Below, in pieces: positions 24,868-32,459 of a DNA stretch of 64,000 bases. The stretch spans positions 243,354-307,353 of the forward strand of contig DATMAM010000040.1 in the NCBI GenBank assembly GCA_035559995.1, given 5' to 3'. Source of the DNA: DATMAM01 sp035559995. Lineage in GTDB: Bacteria; Desulfobacterota; Binatia; UBA9968. The notes under the pieces were generated by a model. It was not told where the DNA came from and did no database searches. It saw nothing but the letters and a program-made list of their open reading frames with translations. The position numbers were made by a program, and so were the translations under genes. Each line of letters begins with the position of its first letter. Position 1 is the first letter of the stretch.

Positions 24868-25344
24868 TTAGCCGAGCTCCTCTACATACATCGTACCGCT
24901 CATCGTAAGATCGTCGGCCGGCCCAGCCATCAGCCGGACAACCAGGAGCCCCTGCGCTTGAGTTACCTGCCACTGCATTTTCGGCGGCAGGATGAGACCC
25001 AGTCCCGTGCGTATGTTGAACGAGCCGCTGTGGAGATTTACCGGCGATCCTACAGACGCGATCGTCGCGCTATAGAATTTCGCCGTAAAGCCCGCCGCCG
25101 CGTCGCTCGGGTTTAACGGGGCCGGTGTTACGGGCGTGCCGTTACCTGATGTCGTATGCCCGCGGATGACGCGGTAGCGGAGCATCTCTTCCTGCGCGTC
25201 TCCGACGTCGGAGATCTGATCGAAAAACAGTCCCAACACTTTGCACGGCTTGTCGTCGGCGGGCGCGATCTCGAACAGATCGGCATCGCCGTTGGCATTC
25301 GTAACTGAAATGTTCTCGAACTCTATCGTGTAGACTCTTCCCAT
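24868..25344 (-). CDS. Putative capsid-associated structural protein, 158 aa
   Basis: This is a beta-rich protein starting GRVYTIEFENISVTNANGDADLF and containing KVLGLFFDQISDVGDAQEE, RYRVIRGHTTSGNGTP and GLILPPKMQWQVTQ. This pattern resembles small phage structural proteins with a jelly-roll fold. It sits in the block of repeat-rich genes between portal and protease, which argues for a head decoration role. Confidence 0.55.
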   Translation of the reverse strand: MGRVYTIEFENISVTNANGDADLFEIAPADDKPCKVLGLFFDQISDVGDAQEEMLRYRVIRGHTTSGNGTPVTPAPLNPSDAAAGFTAKFYSATIASVGSPVNLHSGSFNIRTGLGLILPPKMQWQVTQAQGLLVVRLMAGPADDLTMSGTMYVEELG

Positions 25345-25356
25345 CAGAAGCTCCTT

Positions 25357-26586
25357 TTAAGCGGCGATCAGACCGTGAAGTTGAGCGCGACGCTTTCCAT
25401 CCGGCACGAGGCTCCGAGCCTCACCGATTGCGAGATAAATGACTTCTCGAGATGTCCCGTTGGCGGTAGTCACGTTGATCGTGAAGTTTCGGTCATTGTG
25501 CGAGACAAAATCAGCATCCGTCTGGAGCGTCCCCGCGCCCGAGGCAATCCTGACGCAGCGCGTTGCTGAGTCAGCATCGGACACCGCCGTCGGGTCCGCC
25601 GCGTGATCGGCGGAAATCGACCGTACCCACCGAGAGCCGCTACTCATACCGACACCAAACATCTGCCGACCTGCATTCTGCACCGTCGTTGCAGCCGCAA
25701 GCCCGAACGACGCAAAAAACACAAGTGCGGAGCGAAAACCGTTGTCGGGAGAATCCTGATTGCCGGTCACAGTATTGAGGTCTATCTTGTCCACTTTCGC
25801 GTGAATCGAGCCGCCAAGTGCGATAACGCCGATCCTGGTCGTGGCGGAAGGGGCATTGCTGACGTTCAAGGTGAAGCCGTCGTTAGTCATGGCCTGCAAT
25901 GTCGCTTCAAACTCGACTGTCCCCGCGGCGTCCATCATGCGAATGATTCGGTCGGTTCTCTGTGTCACGTACTCATCGGCAGCAGCGGCCGCATCCTCGC
26001 CGAAGTAGCCAACGCACGCTTGATTTAGCTGCGCGTCCCCGAACCCAATCAAGAACCGCGCGTGCTGTTCATTGCCCGCAGTTGTGTCATCGCGCGTCAT
26101 AACCAGGATCAATGCCACCGGGCGGAACCCAACCGAAAAGCTCTGCTCGCCGACGCTTGTGGTCACGTCGATTGTTAGCACCTTGAAGTCTACGCCTTCT
26201 CCCGCCAGAGCGACGAAGCGGCCTGTCTGTCCGCTGGTAACGCCGCTCGTCGTCCGGTTGAGCGTAAACCCAGTCGGAGAAGAGTTGAACGACTGAAGGT
26301 TAGCGAGAAATCTCGGTGCGCCAGACGCCAGGCATATCAAGACGCAGGCGGCATTGTTGAAGTAGCGGTTGGCGTCGGTGGTGTTTGTGTTGTGCTCGTT
26401 TGCTATGCCGGCGACAAAATCGTCCGTCGGATTCACCGCGCATGCCCCGATCCCGAATTGCTCATCCGCGGAGTCGGTCGTGGGGTTAGCAAAGATCACG
26501 AGTGATGGGGTAAAGTTCGTGCTGACATCCAGCGTCCCGGTTCCGGTACCTGTATTGAAATTACTGACTTGGGTTTGCAGGCTCAT
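25357..26586 (-). CDS. Triple-repeat putative virion protein, 409 aa
   Basis: The chain is three tandem domains of about 125-135 residues. Each has a strand like PSLVIFANPTTDSADEQFGIG (copy 2 PVALILVMTRDD..GNEQHARFLIGFG, copy 3 SALVFFASFGLAAAT..QMFGVGMS), then a conserved Cys strand (CVLICLA, RIIRMMDA, TRCVRIAS), a FTLN/FTLNV/FTINV strand and a closing VALAG/VIALGG/YLAIG. No catalytic motif is seen. It is probably a capsid or fibre protein. TGATG overlap links it to the gene upstream. Confidence 0.6.
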   Translation of the reverse strand: MSLQTQVSNFNTGTGTGTLDVSTNFTPSLVIFANPTTDSADEQFGIGACAVNPTDDFVAGIANEHNTNTTDANRYFNNAACVLICLASGAPRFLANLQSFNSSPTGFTLNRTTSGVTSGQTGRFVALAGEGVDFKVLTIDVTTSVGEQSFSVGFRPVALILVMTRDDTTAGNEQHARFLIGFGDAQLNQACVGYFGEDAAAAADEYVTQRTDRIIRMMDAAGTVEFEATLQAMTNDGFTLNVSNAPSATTRIGVIALGGSIHAKVDKIDLNTVTGNQDSPDNGFRSALVFFASFGLAAATTVQNAGRQMFGVGMSSGSRWVRSISADHAADPTAVSDADSATRCVRIASGAGTLQTDADFVSHNDRNFTINVTTANGTSREVIYLAIGEARSLVPDGKRRAQLHGLIAA

Positions 26587-27242
26587 CAGTCCGCAGCACC
26601 AGATTGAATCTTGTTGATCACCACCGTTCTTGCCTGTGCCACTGTGCGCGTCGGAGTCGGCGGTATTGGAGCCAGCGCGTAGAAGATGCTTCCGGTTGCC
26701 GGGGTCGCAGGATTTCCGCTCACGGCGCCATAAGTGAACGTGTTCGCCCCCGTGACCGTGATCGTCTTTTGCCCGTTATACGCCGCCAAATCAGCGCCCA
26801 CGATTACGACGCTGTCGCCCGTTGCTAAATTGTGTGCCACTGCCGCAGTGACAGTCGCCGTCGTCCCCGAGCGGGTGATTGAAGTGATAGGATGCAGAAC
26901 CGATTCACGGAGTAGGTTGATCTCGTCTAGGAGAGCGAGCAGCAATGCACGGACAAACTTTGACGTCGCTCTCGTTCCAGAGAGCATCTCCCCGGCCTGC
27001 TGGCGCTGGATCAAGTTATTGTCGTTGTCAACGGCAGCCTGAAACCCTGCAATCTCAACTTCAAGTGCGTTTCGCACTATGCCTGCTGAGAAAATCTTGG
27101 TCGGTACGAGATCAGCTCCATCCGGAATCAGCGGATCTTGAACTACTCCGAAATAAGTCGTGTCGACCGTCCCGAAATCTCCGGTAGTGCTGACCCCGTG
27201 GACCTGCCCGCTCGATTTTCGATAAAGGAAATGGAGAGCCAT
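26586..27242 (-). CDS. Phage structural protein with C-terminal FCCH-like domain, 218 aa
   Basis: Residues 1-115 are helical with a small beta start (LHFLYRKSSGQVHGVS), and residues about 118-188 form a beta domain (ITSITRSGTTATVT, HNLATGDSVVIVGADL, TITVTGANTFTYG) like the FCCH-type inserts elsewhere in this prophage. A Pro-rich linker and short helix end it. The start codon abuts the preceding TAA. It lies downstream of the portal in the accessory head block. Confidence 0.55.
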   Translation of the reverse strand: MALHFLYRKSSGQVHGVSTTGDFGTVDTTYFGVVQDPLIPDGADLVPTKIFSAGIVRNALEVEIAGFQAAVDNDNNLIQRQQAGEMLSGTRATSKFVRALLLALLDEINLLRESVLHPITSITRSGTTATVTAAVAHNLATGDSVVIVGADLAAYNGQKTITVTGANTFTYGAVSGNPATPATGSIFYALAPIPPTPTRTVAQARTVVINKIQSGAAD

Positions 27243-27698
27243 TTACTCCAGCGTGATCTTGGGCGTCACTTTGATCTGGTCGCCGTTGTTCGCGATCGGA
27301 TACGGCCCATCGGTGAAGCGCTCGGCCCAGACGAGCTTTCCGCTGGTGACCTGGGTGAGATAGTAGCCGTAGATATTCTGCGCGGCCTGGTTCGCGCTCG
27401 ATGAAAACGTCTGCTGCGCGTAGCTTGCCTCGCTCGGAGCTCCGGTTGTCACGGTCCAGTTGGCGCCCGTCAGCGTGATTGCGGAGTAGCCGGTGAAGTC
27501 CGCCTCCGTATAATTCGCCTCAGTATCGCCTTCGGCCGGCGTGACGTTGTTCTTAAAGAGGCGCAGCACTAGATTCTGCGGCGCCGTTTTGTTGACCAGG
27601 GCCTCGAGCGCGATCTGCTCGCCCTGGTTCGGGACCAGCAGGGCGCCGATTACCAGCGGGAAAACGAGCCAGGCGAGCGCAAACAGAATTTCTTCCAT
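27243..27698 (-). CDS. Membrane-anchored or signal-bearing phage protein, 151 aa
   Basis: The start at 27,698 lies one base after the portal stop. Residues about 3-23 (EILFALAWLVFPLVIGALLV) form a hydrophobic segment, and the remainder matches a common phage beta domain: ENLVLRLFKNN-like (QNLVLRLFKNNVTPAEGD), EADFTGYSAITLTGANW and YGYYLTQVTSGKLVWAE. The beta domain is normally found without the hydrophobic leader, so the leader may be a fusion. A head decoration role is possible. Confidence 0.6.
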   Translation of the reverse strand: MEEILFALAWLVFPLVIGALLVPNQGEQIALEALVNKTAPQNLVLRLFKNNVTPAEGDTEANYTEADFTGYSAITLTGANWTVTTGAPSEASYAQQTFSSSANQAAQNIYGYYLTQVTSGKLVWAERFTDGPYPIANNGDQIKVTPKITLE

Positions 27699-27699
27699 C

Positions 27700-30132
27700 T
27701 CATTCCTCCTTCTCTCTGACCTCGAGGATCCGGCCGTCGTGATCACGGATCACTTGCTTTACAACGGAGCTCTTTCGCCCCATCGTGGACACGAGCTGAT
27801 CGAGCCTATCGGCAACGCGCTCGAGCGGGTCCGGCATATTTTTTGGCGGCGGAAGGTTAAGCCGCATCCCGCAACGGCATTGGGGATGCGCGGTCGGGTG
27901 CATCACGAACCGGCCGTCGCCGGTCTCGAAGGGCTCATCGAGTCCGACCTCCTGACCATCCATCGGCTCGCAAACATTCACGTCGAGGCGGTCATCGTCG
28001 GTCACGAGCCACTGGCGGGTCGTTGCTGCGGAGGGAAGCAGCCCTTCGTCTCGCGCCTGGAGCCACAGTGTTTGCTGGCCGCCGTTGGAGGCGTTTAGCG
28101 TCTCGGTCCGCGCGATATTGAGCGAGCGCTGCCTTAGCAGCGCGTCGGCGTACTTCTGCACGCGCTCCTCGATGTTGTTCGCGCCCTCCTCAATGAGCTG
28201 CTGCTCGAACTTCTGGACCGCGGCGGCCTGGCGCTGCGTGAGGCCGACCCTCTCTTTGATCTCGCGTGCGAGCTCCTTCGGAGGCTTCCCGGCAATGATC
28301 CCGTCCTGGATGAGCTGCTGGAGGCCTTCGCGCGTTTTTTCAGTGACCTCCCGCACGAGCTTGGCGCCGTTGGTCTTCACCCAGTAAACGGCATGCGGGT
28401 TCGTGAGATCGAAGGTGAGCTTGGTCCCGAGCTGGTTGGAGAGAAGCTGCGCCGAGTACGTGCCGGCGAGCTTGAGCGTGTCTTTCAACACCTTCTCGCT
28501 CGTCTGAAACTTTTGCGTGAAGCTCGCGAGCGGGATCTTCGAGATCACAGCGCCGACGGATCCGGACTCGAGCGCGGCGGCGATCGACGAGACGGACATC
28601 TTACTCTTCACAGCGTTCACTGCGGCGAGGAACGTCTTTCGCATTTCGGGCGACATCCGCCGGGCGATCCGATGGATCTGGATCAGCGCCTCGACCTCGC
28701 CGGCCTTCAGCCCCTTTGCGAGGAGCTTCCGGCGGACGGCTTCCTCGACCGTGTCGGCCTCCTGGGCTTCTTCGTCCGTCTCGCCCTCGTCGCCGATGGG
28801 TTCCTCGATCTCCGGCAACAGGAAGGTGTCGTTTTCCTCGTAGCGGACCGGCTGCACTCCAAGCGGCACCATGAACACCTGGCCCTGGTCGTTCTTGAGC
28901 GGCTCGCGGTCCTGGAGATCACGCCACTCATCGAGCGTGATCGACCAGGGGGCAGCCGTCGCGGCCTTCAGCTTGAACTCCTTGTCCTCCTCGACCGGGG
29001 AGACGTAATCGAGGATCAACCGCGGGTCATAGTCGGGGACCAGCCGCTCCTGCATCGTCGCCCGAACGAACTCGAGCCGGGGCACCTGCACCCAGCGCGC
29101 GAAGATGTGCGTTGCCGCCTCGATCGTTGCGCGGTTCGAATTCTCAACGATCCCCTGCATTTCGGGAGGGATCCCGAGGACCTGGAGCTGGGTGTCGCGC
29201 ATGGAGTTCCTGAGCTCGAGGAGCTGCAGGTGCTGGAAGTTTTGACCGAGGATATCAACCTTCACCTCGCCGGAAAGAAAATACGGCTTGAACGCGCGCC
29301 AGAAGCCCTGATGCTTCGCCGTCCAGTCCTCCTCGAGTCGCTTGGTCTCGTTTTTCTGGATGTCCTTGCCGCTGACGATGACGTCGGGCCGGGCGTTGTT
29401 GTAGAAGAACGTCTTCATATAGCGGGCGCTGTACTCGTCCGTCTCGATCTCGTCCGAGAGCGGCCGCGCCAGGCCGACGCCGCGGCCATAGGGGTTGCAC
29501 GGATCCGGGTCGATGAACCAAACGATCTCCGTTGCCGGAATCTTTCCTTCCCAGTTGAAGAAGCGAATCTCAAAGAAAGGGTTCCCGGGCTTGGGCGTGT
29601 TCTTCACCCAATGGGGCGGGATCGGCCAGAATGCGACGGGCATCCCGAATCCGTTTCGTTCTTTGATCCAGTACGCCTCGCCGACCAGCTCGATGTAGAT
29701 CGACGTGAGCTTGTGGACGGTCATGCCGATCATGAAGTCGTTCGGCCGCTCGAGGACCTGGACGAGCGGGTGCTCCTCGATCTCCTCGAGCACGCCCTGC
29801 TTCGCGAGCTGTTTCATCACTTTCCGGCGCGTCTGATAATCGCCGCGCATGAGAGAGCGGTTCAAGCGCACCTCACCGGCGCGGCGCTCGATGAATACCT
29901 TCCACTCGACGGCGGCGTTCGCGCTTGCGATCCGGTTAAGACCGGCATGGATCCACGGCGTTTCGGCGTAGGTATTGATCTGCTCTCCCATGCCGCGCGG
30001 GGCCGGCGTTCCCATGGTCCCCGGAAAGAGGCCGGCGTAGATCCCCGTGATATCGTTCAGCGTTGGCTGCTTGAAGACGCCGCGAAACGCGCGCCAGGCG
30101 ATCTGCACTCGATCACGTAGGGCGATCTGCAT
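27700..30132 (-). CDS. Portal protein fused to Mu gpF/SPP1 gp7-like minor head domain
   Basis: The start at 30,132 overlaps the previous stop (TGATG), giving 810 residues. Residues about 1-450 are a HK97-type portal: ETPWIHAGLNRIASANAAVEWKV near the start, EHPLVQVLERPNDFM and the clip/wing region (QLQVLGIPPEMQGIVENSNR). The C-terminal part (about 570-790) is the minor head domain with LRQRSLNIARTETLNASNG and HPTAHPQCRCGMRL. The two functions are often separate genes; here they are one chain. It forms the dodecameric DNA gate. Confidence 0.88.
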   Translation of the reverse strand: MQIALRDRVQIAWRAFRGVFKQPTLNDITGIYAGLFPGTMGTPAPRGMGEQINTYAETPWIHAGLNRIASANAAVEWKVFIERRAGEVRLNRSLMRGDYQTRRKVMKQLAKQGVLEEIEEHPLVQVLERPNDFMIGMTVHKLTSIYIELVGEAYWIKERNGFGMPVAFWPIPPHWVKNTPKPGNPFFEIRFFNWEGKIPATEIVWFIDPDPCNPYGRGVGLARPLSDEIETDEYSARYMKTFFYNNARPDVIVSGKDIQKNETKRLEEDWTAKHQGFWRAFKPYFLSGEVKVDILGQNFQHLQLLELRNSMRDTQLQVLGIPPEMQGIVENSNRATIEAATHIFARWVQVPRLEFVRATMQERLVPDYDPRLILDYVSPVEEDKEFKLKAATAAPWSITLDEWRDLQDREPLKNDQGQVFMVPLGVQPVRYEENDTFLLPEIEEPIGDEGETDEEAQEADTVEEAVRRKLLAKGLKAGEVEALIQIHRIARRMSPEMRKTFLAAVNAVKSKMSVSSIAAALESGSVGAVISKIPLASFTQKFQTSEKVLKDTLKLAGTYSAQLLSNQLGTKLTFDLTNPHAVYWVKTNGAKLVREVTEKTREGLQQLIQDGIIAGKPPKELAREIKERVGLTQRQAAAVQKFEQQLIEEGANNIEERVQKYADALLRQRSLNIARTETLNASNGGQQTLWLQARDEGLLPSAATTRQWLVTDDDRLDVNVCEPMDGQEVGLDEPFETGDGRFVMHPTAHPQCRCGMRLNLPPPKNMPDPLERVADRLDQLVSTMGRKSSVVKQVIRDHDGRILEVREKEE

Positions 30133-30437
30133 CAAACCGTGTCCTCCACGTTGAGATCCTCTTCTTGTGCGATCCCGCAGAGCTCGAGCAGCCGGTAGAA
30201 CTCGCAGATCGATATCTGATAGAGGCTGATCTGATCCTCGCTCGGAGGATCGCCGCGTTTCTGCCGGTCGTCGATTTGTTTGCCGAGGAGATTCAACGAC
30301 ACATAGACTTGCACGAGCCGATCCCACCACTCTTTTCCGGTCGCAATTTCGGGAAAGACACATCCCTTCGCGCCGGTCAGTTCCTGCAGCCGGCGCACTA
30401 GCTCTATTTGCTCGCGATCGCGGCAGGTGATTTCCAT
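30132..30437 (-). CDS. Hypothetical phage protein, 101 aa
   Basis: TGATG overlaps bind this gene to both neighbours (start at 30,437). It is a helical soluble protein (EITCRDREQIELVRRLQELTG, CEFYRLLELCGIAQEEDLN) with five cysteines scattered without a ribbon pattern. Lying immediately ahead of the portal it may assist packaging or assembly. Unrecognised. Confidence 0.55.
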   Translation of the reverse strand: MEITCRDREQIELVRRLQELTGAKGCVFPEIATGKEWWDRLVQVYVSLNLLGKQIDDRQKRGDPPSEDQISLYQISICEFYRLLELCGIAQEEDLNVEDTV

Positions 30438-30934
30438 CAGCTCAGCCGGTGCCTCAGTTTGATTTCGGCGATCTCCCCGTCGCTCATCTCTTTCATCGTC
30501 CGCACTCGGCCGACGTCCACCCAATCCGGACGCTTGGTTTTGAACTCTGGAAGGTGGGTTTTCCCAGCCGTGCCGTTTCCATTAGCGCCACTGACAGCGG
30601 CGCGGTGGGCGGTCTTTTCGTGATAGAGACGTCCAGAGTAGGAGAATTTTTTTCCGCAACCCTTGCGGCATGCGAACTTAACAACGCCCCTGGCATCAGC
30701 CTTGGCGGAAGCCTTTGCCTTTCGCAGCCTGCCGCGCTTCTTACGAGCGCGTTTATGGACAGAGGCTTCAATCTTGGGAAGCCGCGGCTCGAAGGATTCA
30801 AGCGGCACGTCTTTCTGCACCGGATCCAGTTGGATGATCACGGGCACGTCATCCACACGGATCACCTCGAACGGCTGACCGTTCAGGATCGCCTCGAGTT
30901 CGGCGCGCTCCAGGTAAATAACTTGCCGGCTCAT
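30437..30934 (-). CDS. Putative zinc-finger phage protein, 165 aa
   Basis: The start at 30,934 gives an ATGA overlap upstream. The N-terminal part (RQVIYLERAELEAILNG) is a small alpha/beta region, followed by a very basic segment (HKRARKKRGRLRKAKASAK). Then FACRKGCGKKFSYSGRLYHEKTAH reads as a C2H2-like zinc finger. The mix suggests nucleic-acid binding. Precise function unknown. Confidence 0.6.
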   Translation of the reverse strand: MSRQVIYLERAELEAILNGQPFEVIRVDDVPVIIQLDPVQKDVPLESFEPRLPKIEASVHKRARKKRGRLRKAKASAKADARGVVKFACRKGCGKKFSYSGRLYHEKTAHRAAVSGANGNGTAGKTHLPEFKTKRPDWVDVGRVRTMKEMSDGEIAEIKLRHRLS

Positions 30935-31278
30935 TGGACGGAGAACTTGACGCGGAGGATTTTCTTGGGCGAGCCGAGGATCGGCGTCGCTCCCTTCTGG
31001 TGAGAGATCGTGATCCACACGGTGCCGCCCTCTTTCGATCGCACCAGTTCGACGTACACCTCCCCGTTGGGAATTCGGTTACGCTCGGCGTAATGCTCGA
31101 TCTCATGGACGATGCGGTTTTTGACCTCTAGAGCAACGTACTGGCCGAGTTTTGAGACCTGTAGCGCAACGTACTGGCCGAGCTTTGCGACCTGCTCGGT
31201 CGGATTATGTTCCGGCAACGAAGGTTCGGGCGGGACGGGAGAGATGATCACCGATCCGGACTCCGGAGCTTGGCTCAT
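30931..31278 (-). CDS. Hypothetical phage protein with duplicated KLGQYVAL motif, 115 aa
   Basis: The product has a Pro-rich start, then two consecutive copies of KLGQYVALxV encoded by a 33-bp tandem repeat, then NRIVHEIEHYAERN and EVYVELVRSKEGGTVWITI. ATGA overlaps link both neighbours. Function is unknown; the repeat lengthens an amphipathic helix. Confidence 0.55.
   Translation of the reverse strand: MSQAPESGSVIISPVPPEPSLPEHNPTEQVAKLGQYVALQVSKLGQYVALEVKNRIVHEIEHYAERNRIPNGEVYVELVRSKEGGTVWITISHQKGATPILGSPKKILRVKFSVQ
31133..31198. repeat. 33-bp tandem repeat within coding sequence
   Basis: Two 33-bp units (31133-31165, 31166-31198) are nearly identical and encode the doubled KLGQYVAL motif. 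Confidence 0.75.
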
Positions 31279-31619
31279 ACGGTCGCCTCCGGCAGAACGC
31301 GCTTCCCGATTCGGGAGGGCTTGAGGAGCGCGTTGCTTTGCGTGATGGGAACGGCGTCGAGGAGCTCATAGATTCCGTACTGGCCAGCCGGAAGGCGAAA
31401 GTGGCCGGGATCGTTGTTCACCTGTGCGAGCAGTTCTTGGGCGGTTTTCAAATCAGCAAAACCGAAACCGCCTGGCTGTTTGCGTTGACCTGGGGCGAGA
31501 TCGTCGTAGATATCGATGCGCCCGATCGTGAACCGGGCGAGCTTGGCCGCGTTGGTTTGGTTGATTGTCTTGGTTGAACGTCTCGGCGGCGACGCCTTCA
31601 CAGCGTCGCGATCATACAT
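31275..31619 (-). CDS. Hypothetical phage protein, 114 aa
   Basis: The N-terminus is basic and polar (SPPRRSTKTINQTNAAK), followed by a compact region ARFTIGRIDIYDDLAPGQ and KTAQELLAQVNNDPGHF. No TM, cysteine or enzyme motif. It overlaps the next gene by ATGA. Unrecognised. Confidence 0.5.
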   Translation of the reverse strand: MYDRDAVKASPPRRSTKTINQTNAAKLARFTIGRIDIYDDLAPGQRKQPGGFGFADLKTAQELLAQVNNDPGHFRLPAGQYGIYELLDAVPITQSNALLKPSRIGKRVLPEATV

Positions 31620-31651
31620 GATGTCGTAAAAAAAGTCTAAAAGAATTCATT

Positions 31652-31927
31652 TCAGTCCGACGGCCAATCGCGCGGATCCCTCGGCTTAATCCCCATCTCC
31701 TCCTTGACCTTGGGGCTATCTTCCGGCTCGAGCTCGGCGAGGGTGATCTCTTTGACAGCGTAAAAAGTCCTGCAATTCGTGCAGTAAATAATCGATGGCT
31801 TTGGCGCGAACGTGCCTATCCGCCACATGCCCTCGCTATTGCATTTCGGGCAGCGGATCCGGCCTTGGACAACGTACTTCCGGCCGCTCTCGAGAATGGG
31901 CGCGTTATGGTTCCAGTATAGGGCCAT
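31652..31927 (-). CDS. Zinc-ribbon phage protein, 91 aa
   Basis: Two CxxC pairs (RCPKCNSEG and YCTNCRTFY) spaced by about 22 residues form a clear zinc ribbon. An acidic C-terminal tail follows (AELEPEDSPKVKEEMG). It overlaps the 62-aa gene by 23 nt. Probably a small regulator or adaptor; target unknown. Confidence 0.65.
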   Translation of the reverse strand: MALYWNHNAPILESGRKYVVQGRIRCPKCNSEGMWRIGTFAPKPSIIYCTNCRTFYAVKEITLAELEPEDSPKVKEEMGIKPRDPRDWPSD

Positions 31928-32093
31928 TTCCCTTGTAACGCTCCGCGATTTGCTCCAGGAGCTTACGGATCTCGATGGCTTCAGGCTCGCGCTGGAGAAA
32001 CAGGTTATCGCTGAGATGAGGCGTGACGGCCTTTTGCATGCCGATGTAAAAGTTCCCGTTACTATCCAGCAACACTCGCACCATCCACTTCAT
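31905..32093 (-). CDS. Hypothetical phage protein, 62 aa
   Basis: It starts with KWMVRVLLDSNGNFYIGM, a beta hairpin, and ends in a helix (EAIEIRKLLEQIAERYKG). A GGAGAGAAAG site precedes the ATG. It resembles small phage proteins with a reporter-like beta/helix layout; no function is known. Confidence 0.5.
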   Translation of the reverse strand: MKWMVRVLLDSNGNFYIGMQKAVTPHLSDNLFLQREPEAIEIRKLLEQIAERYKGNGPILEP

Positions 32094-32252
32094 TTCTTTC
32101 TCTCCGTAGCGGCCACGCCGGCCATAAACGCAAGCTCCAGGCGGTTCTGCAGACAGGAAAGTCTAAGGAGATTTGTGAATCACTCGAGGGGGGAGTTCTT
32201 GCTCGACGTCGTGCACACGCAGCATTTTGCCTTTGGCGTCGGTCGCCGTATT
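32094..32252. other. 159-nt gap with only very short open frames
   Basis: A 20-codon minus-strand frame (LRVHDVEQELPPRVIHKSP) starts after AAAGG but is too short to call. I see no hairpin or promoter. Confidence 0.3.
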
Positions 32253-32459
32253 TTACACTCTCCACGAATCCTTACCGCGACACGCTTCAGCTAATTCCAG
32301 TTGCTCGCGTAGTTTTGCGATTGTATCCGCAGCGTCACGAAATGCTACGTAGTCTCCCTTTTCCCGAGCAACCTGTAATAGTCTTTGGAGTTCAGCGTTA
32401 ATAGCCTTTTCTAAGTCTGTCAATTTCGCCTCCTTTGGCGCCTCGGTCGCCACCGTCAC
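32253..32459 (-). CDS. Small helical phage protein, 68 aa
   Basis: The GTG start overlaps the FkbM gene stop (GTGA). The product is almost entirely helical (LTDLEKAINAELQRLLQVAR, AADTIAKLREQLELAEA), probably a coiled-coil dimer. Context is the accessory block. Function unknown. Confidence 0.5.
   Translation of the reverse strand: MTVATEAPKEAKLTDLEKAINAELQRLLQVAREKGDYVAFRDAADTIAKLREQLELAEACRGKDSWRV

Noticed and set aside
28393..30120. 575-codon plus-strand open frame over the portal gene
   Set aside because: It is antisense to a clear portal/minor head protein, is Arg/Leu-rich and shows no fold pattern; high GC makes long antisense frames common.
32094..32252. 20-codon frame LRVHDVEQELPPRV
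   Set aside because: Has a weak ribosome site but is too short and unsupported by any known family.
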